Shown in pieces: positions 35,847-43,536 of a stretch of DNA of 59,122 nt. Within the stretch, counting starts at the first letter, position 1. Each line of letters opens with the position of its first letter. This stretch comes from Candidatus Cloacimonadota bacterium (GTDB lineage Bacteria > Cloacimonadota > Cloacimonadia > JGIOTU-2): assembly GCA_030613025.1 (NCBI GenBank), contig JAUWMT010000015.1, positions 1 through 59,122 of the forward strand. The letters run 5' to 3'. The notes beneath the pieces are model-generated. The model was not told the DNA's origin. It saw nothing but the letters and a program-made list of their open reading frames with translations, and ran no database searches. Both the position numbers and the translations under genes were made by a program.

Positions 35847-36018
35847 CCATTTTTGTAAAAGCTCCAAGGTCCACTGCCGCCTGCAAACTATTTTGTAGTT
35901 CTAACCATGCTCGGGCAGGCACAAATTGCAAGTCTGTTTGTAGGCGTTGCCTAATTCGGCAAATTTTACTTGTCGCACCTTCATTCAATCTACTTAGAAG
36001 CTTCAGAGGATTGTTCAT
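35788..36018 (-). CDS. Possible small cassette-end ORF, 76 aa
   Basis: An open frame starts 16 nt after the symporter stop and runs into attC site C, so its last 20 codons are attC sequence. It has no clear ribosome binding site and no family I recognise. It may be a real small gene, a remnant of an earlier cassette fused to this one, or noncoding. The 35847-36018 stretch has no better candidate. Confidence 0.25.
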   Translation of the reverse strand: MNNPLKLLSRLNEGATSKICRIRQRLQTDLQFVPARAWLELQNSLQAAVDLGAFTKMGITTASTRTANSAALRSRW

Positions 36019-36034
36019 TAAATCTGCTTAAATT

Positions 36035-37381
36035 TTACCTGTCTTTCTTGAAGATAAATTGACCAATCAATAGGCCTAAAAATGCCGCGGCAAGGGGATA
36101 GAGAAGATACACAGGTTGTTGAAACTTTCCTAGAAAAAATAAAGGTAAATGGACTATTGAACCAAGCACTAGACTGAGCATCGTGCTTATATCATTTAAC
36201 TTATGCTTCTCCTTATATCGATAGAAACTGTAAACAGCAGACGGAGCCATTATAGTGAGAATAGTGGTAGCACCAAAAACAAGATTTAAAAAATTACCGG
36301 CGCTCAATGCGAGTACCATTGCGAGTAATAGGTAGATCGGAATAACATACCTTGTATTTTTTACGATTTTCGATTTGTCTTTACTTCCTCTCATCAAGAG
36401 GTTTTTGACAAACGTCAATGAGTTGATAAACACATAGGTGTCAATTGTCGACATAATTGAAGCAAATAGTACGGTCAATAATAATGCTCCCGCAATTGGG
36501 GGCAGAACAGTTTTGAATCCTTCATAGAATACTTGGTTAGGGGAAATATCACCCAGAATGCTACCAAGCAGCATTCCAAATAAAACAATGATCGCATTGA
36601 ATATAAAAAATGCCGGCCCTGTAATAAGCAACGCTTTACGAGCGGTCTTTATATTTCTTGCCGAATACAAACGCTGCCATGTGTCTGCACCCATAAGAGT
36701 TACAAAAAAGCCTGAAACAGTAAATCCTACTATTCCTTTCCACGTAGGACTCAACAAAGACCCAATTTGGATGTCTAAATGTGCCCTTCCGCTAATCAAC
36801 CAGAACGGGACGACAAGAAAGAGCAGAATGATAAACCATTGAAATATATCAGTGCGCACCACAGACGTATATCCACGAAACATTAAATATGCAATGATGG
36901 GGATGCCTACCAAAAATGTCGCGGTAGTCAAGGAAATTGGTAACAATGCTACAAGAACTCTGCTCGAAACATAAAATTGAGCAATAACAAATATGAGCCC
37001 CATGACTACTATAAGAATCGCTGTCAAAAATGCAGACCCTTGCCCGTACACTTCATTAAAATAATCAGGTATAGTCAATAGATTTTTGTCATCTGAGAGC
37101 CTTCGTATTTTGGGAACAATAATATATAGATAAGCAAGTGCCAGTAACATCCCCATTGTTAGCCAAACTGCACCGAGTTTAAATATTACCCCCAATGTAA
37201 CCAGAGCGACAAAACCAGACCCACTTCGGTAGGTAGAGAAAAGCGTCGAGACTGTTGCCCACACTCCAAGATTTCTGGATGCAATAAGATACTCGTCCGG
37301 ACTCGTTTTTTTTCGACCTGTTGCAATCACGATTGTAAGCGCAACGAAGTACAGGATTAAAAAAAGTATGTTGTACGGCAT
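36035..37381 (-). CDS. Sodium:solute symporter-family membrane protein, cassette B
   Basis: 448 aa with about 12-13 predicted helices. SSS-like features are ATGRKKTSPDEYLIASRNLG after the first helix, STLFSTYRSGSG in helix 2, and VLFASIMSTIDTYVF, equivalent to the S(A/T)xxSTxD sodium-site region of the family. By family knowledge it would move a solute with Na+; the substrate is unknown. It begins 4 nt after the stop of the P-loop ATPase gene upstream and shares the cassette with it, which is an unusual partnership. The start ATG has GGAGG about 6 nt upstream, inside the ATPase stop region. Confidence 0.88.
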   Translation of the reverse strand: MPYNILFLILYFVALTIVIATGRKKTSPDEYLIASRNLGVWATVSTLFSTYRSGSGFVALVTLGVIFKLGAVWLTMGMLLALAYLYIIVPKIRRLSDDKNLLTIPDYFNEVYGQGSAFLTAILIVVMGLIFVIAQFYVSSRVLVALLPISLTTATFLVGIPIIAYLMFRGYTSVVRTDIFQWFIILLFLVVPFWLISGRAHLDIQIGSLLSPTWKGIVGFTVSGFFVTLMGADTWQRLYSARNIKTARKALLITGPAFFIFNAIIVLFGMLLGSILGDISPNQVFYEGFKTVLPPIAGALLLTVLFASIMSTIDTYVFINSLTFVKNLLMRGSKDKSKIVKNTRYVIPIYLLLAMVLALSAGNFLNLVFGATTILTIMAPSAVYSFYRYKEKHKLNDISTMLSLVLGSIVHLPLFFLGKFQQPVYLLYPLAAAFLGLLIGQFIFKKDR

Positions 37382-37385
37382 TTCA

Positions 37386-38858
37386 TTACCTCCTTAATGA
37401 TTTTAATTCTTCCTGTTTTGCTTCGTTCAACATGACTATGAGTTCTCTGGGAAGAATGCTTTGTGCATCTGTTGCTCTGTCGTAGAGCCACTCGAAAACA
37501 TCCCCATCGGCATCATTGGATGAAGTTCGATACATATAGGGCAGCTCAAATTTCGTAGCGTACTCAACATCAGGTTCATCTACAGGTTTTAGGAATCCTC
37601 TATCAAATAATATTTCAAGCAATGAAGTAAGATCTTCTTTATTTTTAACTTCTAAAACTTCTGCAAGGTACTCCCTAGAGAATTCATTTTTTTGATTCCG
37701 CATAAGTTTTCTCATCTTTGGATACAAATTGTGCTTGTCTGATTCTTTGAATTCTACTAAATAGGTTTCCAACCTGTAAAGACGAAGTGTTTTCTGCGTT
37801 TTAAAGACAGAACGCGAAGATATCAAGAACTCTTTACCTGACTTACTTCGATCTGGGCTCTGTTCAAAGATTGCATGGAATACTTTTAATGCTTCTTCTT
37901 CAGTCATAGTCCCAACGTCAGATAAACTCATAGACAATATTCCTTCACAATATGTTCTGATGCTTTGAACACTCAGAATGCGTCTGACAATAAAGTGAAG
38001 AATCGAACGGCGGTTCCAGTCCAAAACCACAAACTTACCATATAACTTGGGTTTTCCAACAAATGCCAATGGTCTAAGTATATCATTTCGTGCGAATATT
38101 TTCAACCTAATGTTGGTATAGGTGTTGCGGAAAGTTTCCCACAATTCAAGGAGCGAAGCGATGCAGGTGTTACGCCTTGGCAAATCAGGGAAAAATAAAT
38201 CGTCAATATCGTCAATGAGAATCCAAATATAGCAATCCTTCTCCCTTAAAAGTTTATCACATTGACTCAATGCTTCCTGGTAATCTATTTCTTCATCTTC
38301 TTCAGACCGCGCACCAAATTTAATGCCTAATCCAAGTTTCATTGTACCATCTGGCGAAAAAAATGGCTCTAAAGACTCTAAAGATGTCAGAATATTTTTC
38401 CCTGGTTTATTTTTTTTTCTAAGAGGTGATTTTTTAGATATAATTTCTTCATACGAGAGGGCTCCTACAATTTTCTTCGACAAATAGCTCAGCCACTCGC
38501 TACTGAAGCGCCCTCTGGCGTTTTTTTCGATGCCTTCAAGAGACTTTCTAACCCCTGGATTTAAACGAAGCTCGTGGTTAAGACGTGAAATACAAATTAT
38601 CACTTTCTTGACATCTCTATTACTATCGGGATTATTAAAAATTTTGTCTATGTCATTTTTTGCACAATCCAAATATTCCGTTATCGCCGATTTTCCTATG
38701 CCCTTGTTTCCTAGAATAAGACCTACTTTATTATCTACTATTTTGGGATATTGAGGAGGAACAACGAACACATCCGTAGTCATTTTGCCTTCTGCTTCAG
38801 CGTCAGGTTCGCCAAAACAAAGATCATTAAGAAGTTTTAATCTTTTGGACTTATCCAT
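37386..38858 (-). CDS. P-loop ATPase, Sll1717-like, cassette B
   Basis: 490 aa from the ATG at 38858, which has AAGG 9 nt upstream; an ATG at 38867 abuts that AAGG. Early FGEPDAEAE resembles the start of Sll1717-type ATPases. Walker A is GNKGIGKSA (about residues 50-58), and Walker B is WILIDDIDDLFF (about 205-216), with a sensor-like ARND near 255. The C-terminal 130 residues look like winged-helix material. Many relatives sit in defence islands, which suggests a sensor or switch ATPase. Function is inferred; the coupling to a symporter is new to me. Confidence 0.8.
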   Translation of the reverse strand: MDKSKRLKLLNDLCFGEPDAEAEGKMTTDVFVVPPQYPKIVDNKVGLILGNKGIGKSAITEYLDCAKNDIDKIFNNPDSNRDVKKVIICISRLNHELRLNPGVRKSLEGIEKNARGRFSSEWLSYLSKKIVGALSYEEIISKKSPLRKKNKPGKNILTSLESLEPFFSPDGTMKLGLGIKFGARSEEDEEIDYQEALSQCDKLLREKDCYIWILIDDIDDLFFPDLPRRNTCIASLLELWETFRNTYTNIRLKIFARNDILRPLAFVGKPKLYGKFVVLDWNRRSILHFIVRRILSVQSIRTYCEGILSMSLSDVGTMTEEEALKVFHAIFEQSPDRSKSGKEFLISSRSVFKTQKTLRLYRLETYLVEFKESDKHNLYPKMRKLMRNQKNEFSREYLAEVLEVKNKEDLTSLLEILFDRGFLKPVDEPDVEYATKFELPYMYRTSSNDADGDVFEWLYDRATDAQSILPRELIVMLNEAKQEELKSLRR

Positions 38859-38882
38859 TACTAACATCCTTGGACTTTCATT

Positions 38883-39108
38883 GTATAACGGAGTTGCCGA
38901 TAAGCGGCGCCCCAGAACAGCAATGCCGCTTAAAAAACAACTGCCGATGATTTAGCAAACTGTGCTTAACTTTAATCGTAAGCACAGTTTGCAAGTATAT
39001 TAATTAGAACTACTACCACTAACGAGTTAGCCGAAACGGTACGACTAACCCCAAAATTTATAAAATGCCAAATGCGAAAACGGCGTCCGCTTGATTGGCT
39101 TGTTATAA
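38883..39108 (-). other. attC site A, unusually long
   Basis: Minus strand: R'' TTATAAC (39108-39102), which overlaps the TrlF gene stop; L'' GCCAATCAAGCGGACGCC; then about 150 nt; L' GGCGCCGCTTATCGGC; R' GTTATAC (38889-38883). L'' and L' pair well with two bulged bases, so the ends belong together. The middle contains a 14-bp-arm hairpin and an internal GTTAGTG, so an insertion into an attC, or a fusion of two, is possible. Confidence 0.65.
38955..38992. terminator. Strong hairpin inside attC site A
   Basis: Perfect 14-bp arms GCAAACTGTGCTTA and TAAGCACAGTTTGC with a 10-nt loop. It could stop transcription between cassettes A and B in either direction, although no long T-run follows. It may instead be an inserted REP-like element. 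Confidence 0.5.
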
Positions 39109-42045
39109 CGCATTGTATTCAATCCCATATTTTTGTTCACGTTTTTGAAATGCTTCTTTTCCACCTTCGAGAATATCACATACGTGTTCTCTTATACCAT
39201 ATTTATATAAAATTCCATCCTCAGCTTGATTTTCAAATGTTTTTTCAATAGCACCGGAAACATATTCGAAAGTGTATTCTCTTTTATCTTTCCCAATCTG
39301 TTGACCAGATTGATTTGCTACAATAATATTTTCTGAATCTGTAGAAACGACCAAATTTGCATTGTGAGTAACTAATATTATTTGTCTATTATTCTTTTTA
39401 TCGATAATAAAGTGTTTCAATTCATCATAAATAGTTCTGTTGTCAAGATTATCTTCCGGTTGATCTATCAAAATTGGATGTGTAGCATTACTAATGTGTA
39501 AGATTAATTCTAGAAGAACAACACCTCGTTTTCCAGGTGACATTTTTAATATATTATCACCTTTATAAATTATCTTGTAATCAATCTTAAAGTAATTCCC
39601 TAAAAGTTTTTCATAGAGATCGTATTCGGTAGTACTATATTTTATCCTTAATCCTAGTTTTTCAATTTCTCGTATTTTCCCGAATATTAATTTAATATTT
39701 CCAATATGTGTTTCTTTATTAAAAATAAATTCCTCTTTATCGTTGAATGCAGTAGAAAAGAATTGACTCAGCCTTGAGCGTCCATCGAATAAAGCAGTAA
39801 ATGCTTGGAACTTCGTTAAGTCGAAATGCAAAGTGCTTTGCAATTCTAAATCCTCACCAATTTTCTTGAATTTATCTAATTGGAGCTCTCTTTCTATTTC
39901 AAGAAATGAATCAAAGATTACTTTATAGTTTGCTAGTATTTCAGCATTTATTTGGCGGGCGCGTTCAACAATTTTATGAAGTTCTTTAGTTTTAGAATCA
40001 ATTTCAATGATTTTATCTTTTTCTGTTTTGATACGTTGTGATAAATTCTCTAGTAATTTTTGATTCTTTATTTTTTCTTGAAATGGTTTTAAGTAATTTT
40101 CGATTTCACTAATAATTTTTTCAAGTTTAGAGATTTTTTCAGCTAAAGCGACAGAATAACTATCGGAAAGTAAATTGAACTTATCAAAAGAATCCTTAAT
40201 TGATGTGTTAATATTATCAAAGAGATGTTTTAATAAATACTGTTCTATACCTTCAGCATCATATTCTGAATATTTCTTATTAATAAAATCGGTTAACTTA
40301 GGACCGAGATCGTTTACACTTGAAACAAACTCATCTATTGAGGCACTTGCATTAGTATAATAGGCTTTCTTTCCATCAATCAATTTGTATTTGGTATTTA
40401 GATTTATAAAAGTTTTGTTCTGGGATTCGGTAAATCCAGCAGTTTTCCTTAAGTCTTCAATGTCTTTTGTGATTTTTTGAATTTCTTCATCAATTTTCTC
40501 TTTTTTGCCAATAGAAATCTTTTTCTTATTTATGTCTATATACTCATTTTTTAGTTGTATTAAATTTTCTATCTGTGATTTAATCTCTGCTTCTGAATTA
40601 TTAATTCTATGATATATTTGAGTTACCTTATCTTTATAATCATTATTCTGTAACAATATGTTTTCAATTAACTCGTCAAGGTGTTTTTCTCCTTGTTTTT
40701 CTGCAAGATGATTTATATACAACTGTGGGATATAAGTAATTTGATTATTATTTTCATCTTCGGCGTCTGTAAGTTTATTAGTTGTTTCATCACGCCAAAC
40801 CACCTCTAAATCAAAAGGATTCTTTAACATAAAATCGTCATAGTCACTTGCGGCTACCAAACTTGTTTTATTTTCAACTTGTGTCCGATCAATTGCTTTT
40901 GCAATATGGTAATGTAATAATGATTTCCCAGCAGATTTACCACCTATTATTACATTTAAATCTTGATTCAAATAAATCCAAGATGGGGAAAACATTTTAT
41001 TGGAAGACTTGTCAATGAATCTAAATTTATCAATTACTAAATAGGATGTTTTGTCAAAGGGTTTGTTTTCATCAATTTTTACTCTTTGATCGGGTTCATA
41101 AATTACTTGTTTTAGTCCTTCAAAAGTCGGATTAGATTTTATCCAAGTAATTCTATTTAAGGCTGGTTTAAATAAATTTTCGAATGAATGCGCATCTGAA
41201 CCCCATATACAAGGTTTTATAGAACCAAATTCCTCAACAAACGCTCGTTTATTTTCGTGATATTCTCCTAAACCAAATTTAATGGTACCAGGATTAGAAG
41301 AGAAAATAAAATGCGATTTTTTAATAAGAAGCTTTCTGAATAAATGCCCTTGTGAATTCCACTCAATTCGGCTTAAATCTTCATCCGCCGGTATCCCCAA
41401 TAAATATTTGCCTCTAAATAAATTGACATTTGCGGAAAGTGTATCTATTATTTTTTTGTCATCTATTGCAGCATTCATAATACCAACAAAGTGATCATTA
41501 TATGATTGGAACGGTTGATGTTCTTTTTTTAATTGCATTCCAAGTAATTCAAGATTCCTTCTCGTAAGAGAATTTGTTTGAGAAGATTCCCCAACTAAAG
41601 CTGTGTTTTCAAATTCTAAGCGATGCAAAAAATTTTCTTCAATATCCTCAATCTGTATTTTATCAGAAAAAATAATGTGGTAGTTAACTTTCCTATTCCA
41701 ATTGAGTGAATTCTCTTTATCAATAACTAACTTCGAAATACGAAATTCTATATTAGGCACAACAAGAATATTTTTTATCAATTCTATCTCAGTTTCATCA
41801 AACAATGATTCGAGCTTTGATTGATTTTGGAGATAATCCCTTTTAAGTTTTTTGTAACCATCAATAGAAAAATAATCTGTAATGCCTATAGCAACTACTT
41901 TATTTTCAATTGCACTTTTAAACATATTTTGAACATATATATCCCATTCGGAACCAAAATTATTATTAAGTACAGAACTTGGCATATGAATATGAAGATC
42001 CCATTTACCCCACTCACTTCCTCTTTGAAATGTTTTATGATTCAT
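39103..42045 (-). CDS. TrlF-like PHP-domain/SMC-type ATPase, cassette A
   Basis: 980 aa from the ATG at 42045 (GAGAG upstream). An N-terminal PHP phosphoesterase-like domain has WDLHIHMPSS (His18, His20), GITDYFS and GSDAH (282-286). An ABC/SMC-type ATPase is split around a long coiled coil (about 480-740): Walker A GGKSAGKS (368-375), signature MSPGKRGVVLLELIL, Walker B PILIDQPEDNLDN and H-loop LVTHNANL. This matches TrlF-family AAA-like ATPases, frequent in defence islands. DNA or nucleotide cleavage triggered by phage is the likely role (inference). The stop codon lies in the R'' box of attC A. Confidence 0.9.
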   Translation of the reverse strand: MNHKTFQRGSEWGKWDLHIHMPSSVLNNNFGSEWDIYVQNMFKSAIENKVVAIGITDYFSIDGYKKLKRDYLQNQSKLESLFDETEIELIKNILVVPNIEFRISKLVIDKENSLNWNRKVNYHIIFSDKIQIEDIEENFLHRLEFENTALVGESSQTNSLTRRNLELLGMQLKKEHQPFQSYNDHFVGIMNAAIDDKKIIDTLSANVNLFRGKYLLGIPADEDLSRIEWNSQGHLFRKLLIKKSHFIFSSNPGTIKFGLGEYHENKRAFVEEFGSIKPCIWGSDAHSFENLFKPALNRITWIKSNPTFEGLKQVIYEPDQRVKIDENKPFDKTSYLVIDKFRFIDKSSNKMFSPSWIYLNQDLNVIIGGKSAGKSLLHYHIAKAIDRTQVENKTSLVAASDYDDFMLKNPFDLEVVWRDETTNKLTDAEDENNNQITYIPQLYINHLAEKQGEKHLDELIENILLQNNDYKDKVTQIYHRINNSEAEIKSQIENLIQLKNEYIDINKKKISIGKKEKIDEEIQKITKDIEDLRKTAGFTESQNKTFINLNTKYKLIDGKKAYYTNASASIDEFVSSVNDLGPKLTDFINKKYSEYDAEGIEQYLLKHLFDNINTSIKDSFDKFNLLSDSYSVALAEKISKLEKIISEIENYLKPFQEKIKNQKLLENLSQRIKTEKDKIIEIDSKTKELHKIVERARQINAEILANYKVIFDSFLEIERELQLDKFKKIGEDLELQSTLHFDLTKFQAFTALFDGRSRLSQFFSTAFNDKEEFIFNKETHIGNIKLIFGKIREIEKLGLRIKYSTTEYDLYEKLLGNYFKIDYKIIYKGDNILKMSPGKRGVVLLELILHISNATHPILIDQPEDNLDNRTIYDELKHFIIDKKNNRQIILVTHNANLVVSTDSENIIVANQSGQQIGKDKREYTFEYVSGAIEKTFENQAEDGILYKYGIREHVCDILEGGKEAFQKREQKYGIEYNAL

Positions 42046-42067
42046 ATCCAAACTCTCGAATTATTGC

Positions 42068-42126
42068 GTTATAACTACTAATTAGACTGCACCGTGCAGT
42101 CTAACATTCTTATCATATTAGTTAAC
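42068..42126 (-). other. Cassette A boundary and fold-back site
   Basis: GTTATAAC (42068-42075) marks the 5' boundary of cassette A. Beside it lies a palindrome, TTAGACTGCAC-C-GTGCAGTCTAA (42082-42104), and an outer ACTAAT/ATTAGT pairing that ends in GTTAAC. This may be the attC of a lost preceding cassette or an attI-like site. Confidence 0.45.
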
Positions 42127-42396
42127 ATCTCACTACAATGCAATCCGTCAGCTGACGGATAAAAATATATAAATGTATAAAATACTGCATTTGTTTCATA
42201 AAAAATTTGCATTGTAGTTTCCATTACTAATTTATTTATCCCGTTAGGTCTGCCAGCTGGCGGAGTGCCACCTCTAACAAAATTTGTTACATTGCTTATC
42301 ATTTGAACTTTTATTAAAAGATGAATAAGTGCTGTCAAGAAAAAATTAAAGGATTTAAGAAATTAACTTTTACGAATTATTTCATTACTCAATCTT
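42127..42396. repeat. Intergenic repeats between cassette array 2 and hicB
   Basis: No gene is supported. It holds a CCGTCAGCTGACGG palindrome (42145-42158), a GCCAGCTGGC word with ATCCCGTTAGGT (about 42238-42265) recalling the ends of the GIY-YIG unit, and TTGACA on the minus strand (42338-42333). An 86-codon open frame here translates these repeats. Confidence 0.6.
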
Positions 42397-42409
42397 TTAA
42401 AAGATTTCT
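42357..42409 (-). repeat. Hic-associated repeat, copy 1 (partial)
   Basis: Shares TTAACTTTTACxAATTATTTCATTAC and AATCTTTTAAAxGATTTC words with 42656-42762 and 43357-43461. It overlaps the 3' end of the solitary hicB. Confidence 0.6.
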
Positions 42410-42591
42410 TCTAACATCCGGATAACTTCTATAAGATTGTTATGTAATTCATCAAGAGTATTCCCTTGCGAATGTGCACCTGGAAATCCCGGAACATATC
42501 CTACATATAAGTTAGTATCATGACATTTTTCAACAACAGCGGTATATATTTTCATAAATATTTTATCTTCCATTTTAATAAACCTTATCAC
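42397..42591 (-). CDS. Solitary HicB-like antitoxin
   Basis: Up to 64 aa; an internal ATG gives 52 aa starting MKIYTAVVEKC. HicB core features: YVGYVPGFPGAHSQGNTLDE followed by LHNNLIEVIRMLEE, a degenerate RNase-H-like HicB fold. No hicA gene is next to it, and a second hicBA pair lies 245 nt away. It may be an orphan antitoxin or a decayed module. It is very close in type to the HicB at 43021. Confidence 0.75.
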   Translation of the reverse strand: MIRFIKMEDKIFMKIYTAVVEKCHDTNLYVGYVPGFPGAHSQGNTLDELHNNLIEVIRMLEEIF

Positions 42592-42655
42592 TATTTATAA
42601 TGGTCTAACATATAATAAATTGCACCGTGCAAAATACAATACACTTATTTTCCGA

Positions 42656-42762
42656 ATTTAACACACATAATAAAACAAATTCCTATCTAAGACATTAACT
42701 TTTACAATTATTTCATTACACAATCTTTTAAAGATTTCCTCAAAAGTATTGTCAAATTTTTT
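42656..42762 (-). repeat. Hic-associated repeat, copy 2
   Basis: About 107 nt, closely matching 43357-43461 (shared CAAATTCCTATCTAAGACAT and AAGTATTGTCAAATTTTT). On the minus strand it contains TTGACA, 17 nt, TTTAAA, so it may bring a promoter for the downstream hicB. Confidence 0.7.
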
Positions 42763-42835
42763 CTAAGAAATTTCAGAATCCTCCTCGTTTTTGTCCGTCA
42801 ACTGATGGATTGGATTGTTAAAATGCGTGTTTCAT

Positions 42836-43024
42836 TCATCTGATAACTGGAACTGATAAACTACGACAAATCTTTCGTGCTAATTTGTTTGGAATTTCTG
42901 TATGACGGGGAACAGCTTCAATATGTCCGGTATTTGGATTACACCACAAAGAATGAGATCGTCCTTCACGCTTAAGATAGCACCCTTGTCTACGAAGATG
43001 TCTCAATAGGGTATTACGTTTCAT
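42836..43024 (-). CDS. hicA: HicA-type mRNA interferase toxin
   Basis: 62 aa. HicA double-stranded RNA-binding-like fold with the catalytic His in GRSHSLWCNP (His24), preceded by LLRHLRRQGCYLKREG. By family knowledge it cleaves mRNA and is blocked by HicB. Its start overlaps the hicB stop by 4 nt (ATGA), so the order here is hicB then hicA, the reverse of many systems. Co-regulated with hicB. Confidence 0.9.
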   Translation of the reverse strand: MKRNTLLRHLRRQGCYLKREGRSHSLWCNPNTGHIEAVPRHTEIPNKLARKICRSLSVPVIR

Positions 43025-43236
43025 TGAATCGTAACAAATTCTTTTTTAGCACTTTCAGGGATACCGCGAAACGCATCTTCTCTACGGTCTTCAAGAATTA
43101 AAGCAATTGCTTCAGAAAGACTTTGTTTACATTCTTCAATAGTTCGCCCTTGACCATTTGCTCCCGGAATTTCGGGGCAATATGCAATATACCAATTTTC
43201 GTCTTTTTCAATTATTGCTGTAAACTCGTTATGCAT
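43021..43236 (-). CDS. hicB: HicB-type antitoxin
   Basis: 71 aa: the HicB core FTAIIEKDENWYIAYCPEIPG with GANGQGRTIEECKQSLSEAI, plus a short C-terminal tail. It lacks a long DNA-binding domain, so autoregulation might use another factor. It overlaps hicA by 4 nt. AAAAGGAAT upstream supports the start. The hicBA unit is bounded by 14-nt near-perfect inverted ends (42817-42830 and 43300-43313), similar to integron cassette ends. Confidence 0.9.
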   Translation of the reverse strand: MHNEFTAIIEKDENWYIAYCPEIPGANGQGRTIEECKQSLSEAIALILEDRREDAFRGIPESAKKEFVTIQ

Positions 43237-43356
43237 ATTAAATTCCTTTTAATTATAATAAAAATTATGTTTTAGATTGACCTAAAACCAATAATTCTGA
43301 CACGCATTCTAACATATATCATACTGAAACAATCAGTATATAATATACCTACTTTG

Positions 43357-43461
43357 AAATTAACACACTATAAAACAAATTCCTATCTAAGACATTAACT
43401 TATTCAAGTACTTCATTATCAAATCTTTAAGAGAATTATTAAAAAGTATTGTCAAATTTTT
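43357..43461 (-). repeat. Hic-associated repeat, copy 3
   Basis: About 105 nt, paralogous to 42656-42762, lying upstream of hicBA on the minus strand, with TTGACA at 43455-43450. The rest of 43237-43536 has no gene, only this repeat, an ATACTGATTG/CAATCAGTAT-type hairpin region near 43321-43340 and the secA leader. Confidence 0.7.
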
Positions 43462-43482
43462 CATAATTAATTGCTATAAATA

Positions 43483-43520
43483 TTGACGTAAAACCCAGTT
43501 GAAAATTACTGGGCTTTCAT
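43483..43520 (+). promoter_or_regulatory. secA leader with stem-loop
   Basis: TTGACG (43483-43488) lies just before a CCCAGT-N8-ACTGGG hairpin (43494-43513) followed by CTTTCATTT. The hairpin ends 23 nt before the secA start and could act as an attenuator or as a roadblock to upstream transcripts. secA is regulated by secretion status in several bacteria, but no SecM-like leader peptide was found. Confidence 0.4.
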
Positions 43521-43536
43521 TTAATAAGAAGTTAAT

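Larger units (their letters stand above)
30730..42075 (-). mobile_element. Integron-like cassette array 2 (four cassettes, defence-type cargo)
   Basis: Minus-strand order: cassette A 42074-38889 (TrlF-like), B 38888-35780 (ATPase plus symporter), C 35779-35125 (membrane protein), D 35124-30736 (type III mod-res). Start/own-R'' pairs are TTATAA/TTATAAC, TTATAC/GTATAAC, TTAGAT/ATCTAAC and TTGTGC/GCACAAC: complementary in all four. Genes all read toward their attC. No integrase gene lies in or beside the array, so it is a CALIN-type or integrase-distal segment. Cassettes of 3-4 kb are larger than most. Confidence 0.78.

Noticed and set aside
42078-42338. 86-codon minus-strand open frame
   Set aside because: It translates palindromes and repeat words (CCGTCAGCTGACGG, GCCAGCTGGC) and has no ribosome binding site or family resemblance.
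42592-42835. Possible hicA partner for the solitary hicB
   Set aside because: I read all frames between 42592 and 42835 for a GxSH motif and saw none; only the repeat copy is present.
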